Of a stretch of 25,424 nucleotides of DNA, positions 1 to 8,446 are shown piece by piece (the stretch's first letter is position 1; each line of letters begins with the position of its first letter). The notes under the pieces are model-generated. The model saw nothing but the letters and a program-made list of their open reading frames with translations. It made no database searches and had not been told where the DNA came from. This DNA is from Psilocybe azurescens (lineage: Eukaryota > Basidiomycota > Agaricomycetes > Agaricales > Agrocybaceae): the NCBI GenBank assembly GCA_023853785.1, contig JAJIRX010001035.1:1-25424 (forward strand). Reading direction: 5' to 3'. Made by a program: the position numbers and the translations under genes.

Positions 1-394
1 ATTCTCAAGAACTAGCTAAAGAATACAGTAGATGCTCCCTTGTATAAATACTATGAACTGTACAGCTAGTTGAAACGAGATTGAATGTTCATCAGCAGAT
101 GTATATAAGAATAGAAGAAACAGATCAGTTGAAATGAGTTTGAATGTTCATCAGCAGATGTATATAAGAATAGAAGAAACAGATCAAGTTGAAACGAGTT
201 TGAATGTTCATCAGCAGATGTATATAAGAATAAGAGAAACAGATCAAATGTTCATCAAAGATGTATCATAAAAGATGGAAGTGAAAGTAAAGTTCATCAG
301 AGCGTACGATGATGTATCAATGATGTGAAAGATGACAAAGAAAAGGAAAAGAAAAGAAAAGAAAAGAAAGAAAAGAAAAAGACTTGTCATAACA
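1..394 (-). repeat. E1 3' LTR, truncated by window edge
   Basis: Matches 5924-6323 almost base for base; about 101 bases of the LTR lie beyond the window edge. It ends in CA at 393-394 on the plus strand, which is the TG start on the sense strand. It contains three tandem ~60-bp units (68-246) and a GA-rich tract (340-380). Differences from the right LTR are short indels: one A missing near 127, one A near 257, and a length change in the GAAAA tract near 365-380. Confidence 0.95.
68..246. repeat. Three tandem 60-bp units in E1 3' LTR U3
   Basis: Units run 68-126, 127-186 and 187-246, with a partial fourth after them. Each contains TTCATCAGCAGATGTATATA and a GAAACAGATCA end. The same array is in the right LTR at 5991-6170. 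Because 60 is divisible by three the array is open in several frames, but those ORFs are not genes. Confidence 0.93.
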
Positions 395-402
395 TTACCC
401 CG
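395..402 (-). other. Probable polypurine tract next to E1 3' LTR
   Basis: On the sense strand the bases just before the 3' LTR read CGGGGTAA, a short purine-rich run in the place where plus-strand DNA synthesis is primed. The identical sequence abuts the E2 LTR at 9665-9672. Function is inferred from position and conservation. Confidence 0.55.
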
Positions 403-453
403 TACTACACTCCTTATGCCTCAGAAGGAGTGAAGTCCATTACTTCAGTGGGC

Positions 454-635
454 TCAATAGTCTCCGTATGGTTTGCCTGTGGTGTTGGCGATTCTGGCGT
501 CGTCGGTGAAGAGGTCAGGGCTTCAGGAGTTGACAGTGTTTGAGCGTAGCGGGGTATGGCAGGTTGTTTGCCTTGCAGACGTGGGTTGGCGGGAGTAGAA
601 GAGGAAGAAGCAGCGGGAGTATTGATGAAAGACAT
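454..635 (-). pseudogene. E1 ORF3 remnant (zinc-knuckle region deleted)
   Basis: Last frame of E1 before the 3' LTR, starting at ATG 635 with MSFINTPAASSSSTPANPRL. The first ~40 residues are almost identical to E2 ORF3 (start 10475). After the shared STPEAL the E1 copy jumps to sequence that corresponds to the last codons of E2 ORF3. Aligning the two copies shows about 570 bp missing from E1 between the equivalents of E2 9771 and 10341. This removes the central helical part and both CCHC zinc knuckles. The frame that matches the E2 C terminus (IANTTG..PYG) stops at 454; the frame read straight from the ATG runs to 414. The remnant cannot make a functional ORF3 protein. Confidence 0.75.
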
Positions 636-666
636 GTTGCGTTGTTCTGGTAATTGGAGGTATGGT

Positions 667-1076
667 TTAGAGGTAGAACGACTTGGCCTTTTTAACTACT
701 TTGGCGATCAGTGGAAGGCGTCGATGGAGCTCTCGTTCGACCAGATTTAGTTTGAGGCGTAGAGATCTGGCTTGGTGATGGGCAGCTTTAGCAGCAGCTG
801 GGCGGTAGTTCTGTTTTGCTGTCTCCTTCCGATCAATTGTTTCGTTGTATGCGGTGAGAATTTCTCTTTGCAGTGTCTCAAGCTCTTCCACAGTCTGATC
901 AGCCAGAGGGTAGCAAAGATAGGGGTTTCGAGTTGGTTTTGTTTGGGAGTTTCGGAGTGAAAGAAGAGGCAATCACGTCCCGGAGAAGGCGAGGCATCAG
1001 GGTGGTAGCGGTGATCAGAGTTTGTGTAATTGGTGGTATTCTTTAAGAGTCTCGTTGTCGTCGTCGAACGCGTCAT
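667..1076 (-). pseudogene. E1 ORF2, small charged helical protein downstream of pol
   Basis: Reading frame between the chromodomain and ORF3, conserved in the same place in E2 (10506-10912). The conserved core runs from DQTVEELETLQREIL to IAKVVKKAKSF, with long stretches of charged and Ala/Leu/Gln residues suggesting helix or coiled coil. In E1 the frame opens with an ATG at 1076 that overlaps the pol end by about 60 bp. It needs one frame change near 890-900, where E1 is one base shorter than E2 in a CCC run. Full length would be about 136 aa. E2 has ACG where E1 has ATG, so the start is uncertain; the protein could instead be reached by recoding from pol. No catalytic motif is visible. The function is unknown; conservation of the C-terminal core between two diverged copies suggests it is real. 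Confidence 0.6.
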
Positions 1077-4000
1077 CTTTTCCCACGTTGCTTCGGAGAT
1101 AGGGAATCCTGTCCATTTGATAAGGTATTGATATTTTGCTTTCCTTTCTTGGGTTTTCGTCCTGTCTTTCTGTGATTCAGAATGGTTTCGACTTCCCAGT
1201 GTTCTTCTTTATTTTTGATTTCGGGTGGTGGTCTAGGAAATTCGGTCCGTATGTTTCTGTCTCGTTATATGGCATGAGTAGAGTGGCGTGGAAGACGTCA
1301 TGGATCTTCCATATCTTGGGTATTTTGAGTCTGTAAGTGAGAGGTCCCAAGACTTCTGTGATTGTGAACGGGCCTTCTCGTTTTGGTTTCATCTTTGAAT
1401 GGTACCTCATGGAGATGTTCGCGGGAGTCTAGCCAAACTTTCGTTCCTTTCTCAAACGGTTTGAAGGTCGATTTTCGTCGCTCGGCTATCCTTTGTCTTG
1501 CAAGTTCATGGGCGGCTAACGCTTCTTCTCGATCTCTCAGGAGATGTTTGACCTTTTCTTCCACAGATGGGGCTTTGGTGTTCTCAAATGCGAGTGGAAT
1601 GGCCAGCGGAGATGAACCTAGGGTGAGTTCGAACGGGGTTTTGACCCTTTCGGAGTGTTTTCTGTTGTTGTGAGTGAATTCTAATGTTCCAACTGACTTG
1701 TTCCAATCGGTTGGGTGTGAAGAACAATAGATGGATAGGTAGGCTTCTATTTCTTGGTTGAATCGCTCGGTGGTTCCGTCTCCTATTGGATGATAAGCCG
1801 TCGTTAATTTGGACTTGATCCCTAAGAGTTTCATGAGTTCTTGGAAGACCTTTCTGCGGTGAATAGGGGTCTCGGTCTGAGATAATGCTGTCTGGGAGTC
1901 CGAATCATTTGAAAAGATTGTCAAGTAAGAGTTGAGCTGCTCCTTCCGCGTCAAGTGCCTCTCCTGGTTTCCCTTTCTTCCGGCAAGGTATTAAAATCAC
2001 CCCTTAGTAAGCCCATGGTCTACCACGACCATGAGTGCATCCACAATCTGTCCTGCGCTGTTTTTAACCGGTGGTAAGTCGGTTAGAAAGTCCATTGAAC
2101 AGTTTGCAAATGGTTGTGTAGAAGTTGGTCCAGCAATTGGCATGAAAGATGGGTGAGAGGATTTCTGTTAATCTTGAATTGTTGACAGATTCCGCAGCCT
2201 TTGACGTATTGTTTTATGAAGGATCGTAGCCCAGGCCACCAGTAATGTGCCTTTACTGCATTGTAAGTTTCTAGTTCTCCGGGTGTCCTGCCGATGGTAG
2301 ATCATGAAAAGATTTTACAATTTGTTGGCGTAGATTTTGGTTCTTCGGTATATATGTTTTATCTTTATAAAAGATAACATTTTCCCATTGAATTCCTCCG
2401 TTTTCCAGTCGTCAAGGTCGGTTCGTAAGTTCGATGGTCCTTTTGCAATAGAGCCTTCAAGACTTCTGCAATATCTGTGTCGAATTCTTCCGAATCAATG
2501 ATTTTTGTTGTAGTTCGGTGTCGATTAGATTGACGAAAAGTTCTTCCGGTAGTAGAGTCACATCTTCATTATCATGGTCTTTGTCTGGTATAAAATCTGG
2601 CCTTCTCGATAAAGCATCAGATTGAATCATTTTCGTTCCGGGCATATGGATTAGTTTCAGATCGAATTCGGATAGGTATAATGACCATCGAGCTTGCCGT
2701 CTGTTCAGGTTTCTTGGGCTTCTGAAGTAGGTCAGATTCTTGTGGTCAGAATGGATGATCGTCGTATGTTCAGATCCTTGAATGTAGTGTCTCCATTCCT
2801 GTAATGCTCGTACAATTGCCAGGAGTTCTCGATCATAGATTTCATAGTTCCTTTCTGTCGCAGAAAAGGTTTTGAAATGAATGCACATGGGTGTCTTTCA
2901 CCGTTACCATCGAGTTGAGTCAGAACGGCTCCAGATGCATATTTAGAGGCGTCGCATTCGATTTGAAATGGTTTGCTCGGGTCTGGCATAGAGAGAACCG
3001 GTTCTTCTGTGAATCGTTGTTTTAGTTCGTCAAATGCTCGTTGAGCTGCGTCCGTCCATTCGAATTTCTTGTCCTTCTTTAGGAGATCGTTCAGGGGTTG
3101 TGCCACCATAGAGAACTTCCTGATGAATTTTCGGTAGAAATTTCCAAATCCCAGGAATCCCCTGACTTGCTTTACTGTGGTGGGTGCGGGCCAGTCTCGG
3201 ATTCCTTTAAGTTTTGATTGGTCCATGGAGATTCTTCCTTCTTCGATTATCATTCCCAGATATTCGACTTTTCGTTGTCTGAAGACGCATTTTCCGGTTT
3301 GAGGTATAGGTCGTTATCCTTTAGCCTTTGCAGGACAATCCGTTCGTATCTTGCCAAATCTTCTTGATTTTCAGCAAAGATTAAGATGTCGTCCATGTAG
3401 ATAATCACAAATCCTCCAGATATTTCGCCTTCAAACAGCGAATCCATCATGGATTGAAAAGTGGCTGGGGAATTGCATAATCCGAAGAACATAACTGTGG
3501 GTTCAAAGAGACCTCGATTTGTTTTGAAGGCAGCTTTCCGTTGATCTTCCTTTCGAATGCGAACATTGTTGTATCCTTGTCTGATGTCCAGTTTGGTAAA
3601 GAATTTCACTCCTTTGAGTTTGTCCAGTAGATCAGGGATCCGTTGCAAAGGGTAGGCATTCTTTACTGTCCATTCATTTAGATATCGATAGTCTTGACAA
3701 GGTCGCAGTTTTCCATCCTTCTTGGCTACGAAGAAAAAGGGCGAAGCAATGTCTGATTCTGATCTGACGATATATCCTTTGTCTAGCATTTCTTTAAGAA
3801 ATTTGTCCTGTTCGATTTGTTCTTCCGGGGTGAGGCTGTAGACCTTGCATGGTTTCGGTTTGAATTCAGGTTTCAGTTCGATTTTGTGGTCCCAGGGTCT
3901 TGAGATGGGAAATCGATCTGCTGCTTTTGTCAAAAAGTCCGAGATAGTCATGGAGGTCCAGGGGAATAAGTTCTTCCAGAGGCTTAGCAGGTGTCCTATT

Positions 4001-4646
4001 TTCGTGTTCCATTGCCAGAGTTTGTGAAGCCGTAGTTTTCGCATTGATCCATGCCTGGTCCAATTCTTTGGAGTCTTTGGCTTCGATAAAATCTATTACC
4101 AAAGTGTTGAAGTCTTGAGTGGGACGTCCGTGGTGTCTATGATCGGTTCAGTTTCTTCCAGTTCTTCTTCCACAGTAGTGGTGCGGATAGATTTGGAAAC
4201 TCTCCATTTAACTTTTCCAGTTTCCCAATCAATGTCGGGGTTTCGTTTCTGAAGCCAAGGTAGTCCTAGAATAATTTTTGTCGTCCTAATCCAGAGACAA
4301 ATAGAATTTCCTTGTTCGTTCTGTTCCCGATAGTGAGATTGAGTTCTACGAAAGTAGAGATTGTTCCTTTCTTGTTGAGAGTTCCATCTACGTTGTACAC
4401 CGTGAGGCTCCTCTTCAGGTTTTTGTTCAAGTCCTAGTTTTCTAGCGTAGTTTTGGTCGATGAATTTTCCACCAGCTCCAGAGTCAATTAGACCCAAGGT
4501 TTCGACGATTTGTGGCTTTCCGTTTTTATGGCAGAGAAAGAAATCGGTAAATGCATAGATTTATTCTCAAGTGTAGCCATAAATACAGAATAGATGCCTA
4601 ATCGTGGAGAGACCGACGTCGATTCGGTTCTCCGTTTTAAAAATCC
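1015..4646 (-). pseudogene. pol: E1 pol: protease, RT, RNase H, integrase, chromodomain
   Basis: Polyprotein of a Ty3/gypsy chromovirus, broken into several frames by small indels. In sense order: aspartic protease with DSGAGG (4485-4474) and ILGLPWLQ; reverse transcriptase with LDIRQGYNN, MFFGLCNSPATFQ and the YMDD box (3399-3388); RNase H with [26 protein letters not shown] and SDALSRR; integrase with an HHCC zinc finger (CGIC near 2185-2199) and the DDE core ending in TTERFNQE; a GPF/Y-type module (KREGPFTITEVLGPLTYRL); and a chromodomain ending at TGA 1015-1017. Frame changes lie near 4523, 4440, 4285, 4120, 3925, 3292, 2871, 2500, 2004, 1860 and 1135. Many are one base missing in a homopolymer relative to E2 or to the family motif. 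The chromodomain would bind modified histone tails and direct integration into heterochromatin, as known for chromoviruses. The enzyme motifs themselves look undamaged. Confidence 0.93.
4635..4643 (-). promoter_or_regulatory. gag-pol junction: T5A4 tract at gag stop
   Basis: On the sense strand Gag ends GAG GAT TTT TAA, and the pol frame is open through the same bases as TTT TTA AAA CGG. Moving from Gag to Pol needs one step back at the T run immediately before the stop. This could be a -1 recoding site (slippage on TTT with TAA in the A site), but it is not a textbook X XXY YYZ heptamer in the Gag frame. The element also has homopolymer length changes elsewhere, so a sequencing or copy-specific indel that broke a single Gag-Pol frame is equally possible. 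Confidence 0.4.
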
Positions 4647-5568
4647 TCAGTGTTGGTATTCTCTTCCTGGTCTCCCATCGCCAAACTCGCCAGTTCCTCT
4701 CTCTCCTCCATGTTCAACTCCCGGATATGGGCATGAAGGTCCTTTGCTGTCCATTTCTTCTTCGGCGCTTCCTTCGGTATGAAAGGATTGTTCTTCTTCT
4801 TCAGAGGGCAATCTACAGCGAGATGTCCTGTTTGTTTGCATCTGAAACAAGCCCCCTTTTCATAAGGCTTGTTCGTTCTTTGGTGGTCATGGCGTCGACG
4901 TCCATTGCAAAGGGGTCTTTCTTTGGTGCAGATCTGGGAATGAATCGCGCGTTCGATTGAGATGGGCCTCTTATCGCCATTGCGAGTCGATAGCTCCTAT
5001 CGAAAGACATGGCTTTGTCGTACCATTCTTCGATTTTGGTGGGCCTCTTCTCAGACTGGATGATCTTCTGTACTAGCGCTGGGTTTAGCGCCGTTTTGAA
5101 CATCTCGATCAGGAGTTTATTTGCGGTGCCGGAGTCGTTGGTCATCCCCGCCTCTCCAACCAGTAGTTTGAACTTTGTTACTAGTTGTTCAGCGGTCAGG
5201 TTCTTTTGTCGAAGCATTTTTAATTTGTCCAATGCATCAATGTCTTCTTCTTCTGGCTTGAATGCCTTCTGGAATTCGTCAATAAATTCCTTGTATGTTG
5301 GTAAGTCAATGTCCCCGTGTCGAGGGTTTAATTTGTTCTGGACGAATTGTTGTTTCCAAACGACCGCGTTCCCTTCTTGCATGAAAGAGAGCATGAACGC
5401 GAATTCGCTTTTGGTTCGGTGTCGTGAGACGTCCTTGTTGATCCCCATATAGAGGATACATTCTTGAAGGAATTTCTTGCTTTTAAACCGTTCGCCATTG
5501 AATGGCGTAGGTTTGTTAAGAGAGAGTTCCCTTGTCTTCGGGGTGTCGATTGCCATTTGGTCAACCAT
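4637..5568 (-). pseudogene. gag: E1 gag, capsid/nucleocapsid with one CCHC knuckle
   Basis: Structural polyprotein that packages element RNA in virus-like particles. From ATG 5568 the frame gives a capsid-like region (PTPFNGERFKSKKFLQECILY, FKPEEEDIDALDKLKML, EEWYDKAMSFDR) typical of Ty3/gypsy Gag, about 250 aa. One base is missing from the C run at 4852-4856. In the next frame the protein continues as CFRCKQTGHLAVDC, a perfect CX2CX4HX4C zinc knuckle, then a basic and helical tail to TAA 4637-4639. Total is about 310 aa. Upstream of the ATG the same frame stays open for ~70 codons, rich in Ser, Thr, Glu, Asp and Pro, with no earlier ATG, so the true N terminus may lie further upstream if another indel hides it. 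E2 has lost gag. Confidence 0.88.
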
Positions 5569-5810
5569 TTGTGTTTCGTTTGGTTCAGAGTTTTCAGAGG
5601 GTTCAGAGGGTTCAGAGGCGTCGGTGAAGTATTCTTCTCCTGACGATAGTCCTGGAGTTCGGGTAGTGAGTTGAGCGTCTGATGTGGGCGTTCGTTCACC
5701 ACTGTCGTCGGTGTCGTAGTCCGCGGAGAAGGTTCCGCTTCGAGATGTCGTGGTGTCTGGTTCAAGCTCCCGATACCGCTTGTGGACGAAGCAGTATGGT
5801 AGAGTAAGAA

Positions 5811-5822
5811 GCTAAGTTCTTT
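5811..5822 (-). other. E1 primer binding site, probably self-priming
   Basis: Bases directly inside the 5' LTR read AAAGAACTTAGC on the sense strand. I see no match to a tRNA 3' end (which would begin TGG). The predicted 5' end of the element transcript, AGCTAGTTCTTG (5940 downward), can pair with AAGAACTtAGCT here with one bulged base. This is the arrangement known for Tf1/sushi-type self-primed elements, where the first bases of the RNA fold onto the PBS and are cleaved to prime reverse transcription. The mechanism is inferred, not shown. Confidence 0.55.
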
Positions 5823-5930
5823 TGTTACGATTTCAAGTTAGAGTCACGCAGTGTGCGTAATCTAACCACCAATCGTTGTACAAGAACAAGTTCAAGTTCA
5901 GGTAGAGCAGGTTAAGCAGGTAGATTCTCA

Positions 5931-5973
5931 AGAACTAGCTAAAGAATACAGTAGATGCTCCCTTGTATAAATA
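5931..5973 (-). promoter_or_regulatory. E1 LTR core promoter: TATA box and predicted start
   Basis: The sense strand carries TATTTATA at 5973-5966. Counting about 33 bases downstream gives AGCTAGTTCTTG at 5940-5929, the likely start of R. The same sequences are in the left LTR (44-51) and in the E2 LTR (9396-9403 TATA, start near 9370). Start is predicted from spacing only. Confidence 0.6.
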
Positions 5974-5990
5974 CTATGAACTGTACAGCT

Positions 5991-6170
5991 AGTTGAAACG
6001 AGATTGAATGTTCATCAGCAGATGTATATAAGAATAGAAGAAACAGATCAAGTTGAAATGAGTTTGAATGTTCATCAGCAGATGTATATAAGAATAGAAG
6101 AAACAGATCAAGTTGAAACGAGTTTGAATGTTCATCAGCAGATGTATATAAGAATAAGAGAAACAGATCA
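5991..6170. repeat. Three tandem 60-bp units in E1 5' LTR U3
   Basis: Units 5991-6050, 6051-6110 and 6111-6170 differ at a few positions (GAAACG/GAAATG, AGATTG/AGTTTG, AATAGAAG/AATAAGAG). A partial fourth unit begins at 6171. They lie upstream of the TATA box on the sense strand, where enhancer repeats would sit. The E2 LTR has only one unit. Confidence 0.95.
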
Positions 6171-6323
6171 AATGTTCATCAAAAGATGTATCATAAAAGA
6201 TGGAAGTGAAAGTAAAGTTCATCAGAGCGTACGATGATGTATCAATGATGTGAAAGATGACAAAGAAAAGGAAAAGAAAAGAAAAGAAAAGAGAAAAGAA
6301 AAAGAAAAAGACTTGTCATAACA

Positions 6324-7363
6324 GAAACAGATTTCCCTCATGTGTCTGTATAGCCCCATGCTGCAAAAAATATTTGGAGTCAACCAAGCGACTACAATCA
6401 CCATGTGCAATACAATCCATAAAAGAAAAATGTTTGAGCCTAAGGCTATATCCTTGTGCCGCCAATAGAAGCGGAAATAACTGAGTGGCCAAATATGACC
6501 GGATTTAAATATAAATATCACGTGAAAACATTAACTAAAGCGGAAATACTTTTGGGCTTTCTATCCCCTTCTGATCTCCCAATCAATCAATTTGTCAATA
6601 TCAGCCAATCAGCGATTATAACACATGCCGCAAAATAATAATAATATATTATTATTTATCGTTATTGTATCATATCGGTCGGTCGGAAGTAAGCAGCTGA
6701 AAATGCCACTTTTTTGAGCAACACGTGCTTAATGTTACAAGGTCACATCACATTATAAAACAAATCATGTTATTGAAGATAGATTTTGTGACAACAGCAG
6801 GGGTCCCTGGTTAAAGAACAAGTCTATTACTACGTAATAGGACTCATAACAGTATAAACCTAAAACCTCTCTCACCACCTTGTTGTTTGGTTCCCTTTGG
6901 TCTGATCAACCAAAGCCATCCACCTCAAGGCAGCAGCACCAAGAAACCCAGCAAATTTATACTCCATAAGTAAACCTTTTGAAAATCTGTTGACTAACCA
7001 ACTTGTAAGGAGGGCCATTGCTTATGCATGGCAGATACGAGTCCATCCCTATGTCTATGTATATTTTAACTCTGATTTAATCATCTTTATGCTATACAGT
7101 TTTGTCATTTAAAATTAAAATTGCTAAGATTTACTGCATCCACACATCATTGCACTTGATTCAAGGTATAATAAAATCTTTTTTTAGTTTATCTTAACAT
7201 GGAAAAATAGACTAGCTCTTTTATTTGAACACTTAAGCAATGAAGTTTAATTTAATCATTCTGCTCATCTGTTGCATTGAACAGCTCAACACTTGATATT
7301 TCAGTTAGGTACACCATCAGGAAATCAAATAATAACCAAAAACAATAGCAAGAATCACATAAT
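6324..7363. other. AT-rich region, no gene seen
   Basis: No convincing ORF, RNA gene or splice pattern. A 60-codon frame at 6456-6638 has no recognisable content. A perfect 20-bp AT palindrome lies at 6637-6656, followed by a short TCGG triplication near 6676-6687. It probably predates the E1 insertion. Confidence 0.6.
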
Positions 7364-8325
7364 ACTTGTAGCTGAAAAAGTAATTACCATTATGTAATCT
7401 AATGGCATTTTGAGCAGGCTTATTGAAAATAAAAGGCCTCATTCTCATCAAGTAACATAGCCAGTCAACTGAAATTTTGAGGAATCCATTATATACTGCA
7501 ATAGAGTATAAATGTAAATTTCAAGCCAAAAAATCATTAGAAAGTTGAAGAGAGCTGAATCTACTAATTTGTATGCTTTTGAGTGTCTATGGAAATTTTA
7601 GGGCTATCTAATCTTGCCCACAGCTTGATCAATATATAAAAATGGAGAATAAAACTCATTATATATCTTATAGTAACCATGTATAATCTTGAGTCAGAGG
7701 ATGTACTCCTAAACTCAGAATTCATGGTTCAAATTTTGCCAAATGATCCATCAGCCAGTGTTTGATGTCCTTGCCCACTGTTAGTGCCATATAATCATCC
7801 CAAAATCCCAAAATTAGGATTCAAAATTATATTCAGCTATCTCAGGATTACAGAGTGTATTAAACATGAGATATATGCAGAAAATCTTGGACAGGGATGT
7901 GTTTTAGTATGTGAAACGTTTTTGCATAATGACCAATTAGTTGTTAATTGAATTACACACCCAATATTTTTTGAAGCTTAGTTGTGTTGCCTAAAAATTA
8001 CACATGGGTACTATCAGGTATCTACTGAGTTGTATTCTTGATTTTTCTATTTTGATTGCACTGTTAGGCAGATTACATAGCTCTAAACTTTCCATAGACA
8101 CTCAAAAGCATACAAATTAGTAGATTCAGCTCTCTTCAACTTTCTAATAATTTTTTTGGCTTAAAATTTACATTTATACTCTATTACAGTATACAATGGA
8201 TTTATCAAAAATTCAGTTGACCGGCTGTGTTACTTGATGAGAATGAGGCCTTTTATTTTCAATGAGCCTGCTCAGAAATGCCATCAGATTACATAATGGT
8301 AATTACTTTTTTTTTGGCTGCAAGT
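7364..8325. mobile_element. Long inverted-repeat element, ~320-bp arms
   Basis: The left arm (7364 to about 7685) is the reverse complement of the right arm (about 8005 to 8325). Matching blocks include GTAATTACCATTATGTAATCT at 7380-7400 against its complement at 8289-8307, and a block from AGAAAGTTGAAGAGAGCTGAATC through TATGCTTTTGAGTGTCTATGG (about 7540-7595 versus 8092-8150). Similarity is high in the outer ~235 bp and falls toward the centre. The ~320-bp spacer (7686-8004) has no ORF. This fits a non-autonomous DNA transposon with long terminal inverted repeats, or two MITEs inserted head to head. Clear target duplications were not found. Confidence 0.8.
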
Positions 8326-8446
8326 AAGAATTGATGGGAACAATAAATCAATTTCATGCCGTTGATTGCCGGCTCAATAATTGTTACAACTCGACGCTAG
8401 GAAACACCCTTATAATAACAAGTCCTTCTAAAGAAAGACTTGTAAT

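Larger units (their letters stand above)
1..6323 (-). mobile_element. Ty3/gypsy chromovirus copy E1 (near complete)
   Basis: LTR retrotransposon read on the minus strand, bounded by two nearly identical LTRs; the left one is cut by the window edge. Order in the sense direction is 5' LTR (5823-6323), primer site (5811-5822), Gag, Pol with protease, RT, RNase H, integrase and chromodomain, ORF2, ORF3, then 3' LTR (1-394). The domain order PR-RT-RH-INT plus a C-terminal chromodomain defines a chromovirus of the Ty3/gypsy (Metaviridae) group. The LTRs differ only by a few one-base or short indels in repeats and homopolymers, so the insertion is recent. The possible 5-bp target duplication on the right is GAAAC (6324-6328); its partner lies outside the window. 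Most coding frames are interrupted by short indels. A second copy of the same family, E2, lies 2.9 kb to the right in the same orientation. Confidence 0.95.
5823..6323 (-). repeat. E1 5' LTR (501 bp)
   Basis: Complete LTR, TG...CA bounded on both strands. In the sense direction U3 runs from 6323 to about 5941 with a GA-rich tract (6263-6310 on the plus strand) and three 60-bp repeats (5991-6170). A TATA box lies at 5973-5966, the likely transcription start is near 5940, and a short R-U5 ends at 5823. It is nearly identical to 1-394. Confidence 0.95.

Noticed and set aside
68..246. Possible CRISPR-like array
   Set aside because: The repeats are contiguous 60-bp units without unique spacers and sit inside an LTR of a eukaryotic retrotransposon.
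5009..5452. 147-codon plus-strand ORF over gag
   Set aside because: Antisense shadow of the Gag capsid region.
5761..5822. tRNA-type primer binding site
   Set aside because: No TGG-beginning match to a tRNA 3' end next to the 5' LTR; self-complementarity to the transcript start explains the site better.
5989..6237. Overlapping 77-codon frames on both strands in the 5' LTR
   Set aside because: Created by the 60-bp tandem repeat (a multiple of three); not coding.
6456..6638. 60-codon plus-strand ORF next to the E1 LTR
   Set aside because: No motif, short, in AT-rich DNA, and no splice signals linking it to further exons.
6637..6656. Perfect 20-bp AT palindrome as a possible origin or regulatory site
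   Set aside because: It is made of AAT/ATT repeats and such palindromes arise often in AT-rich DNA; nothing nearby supports a function.
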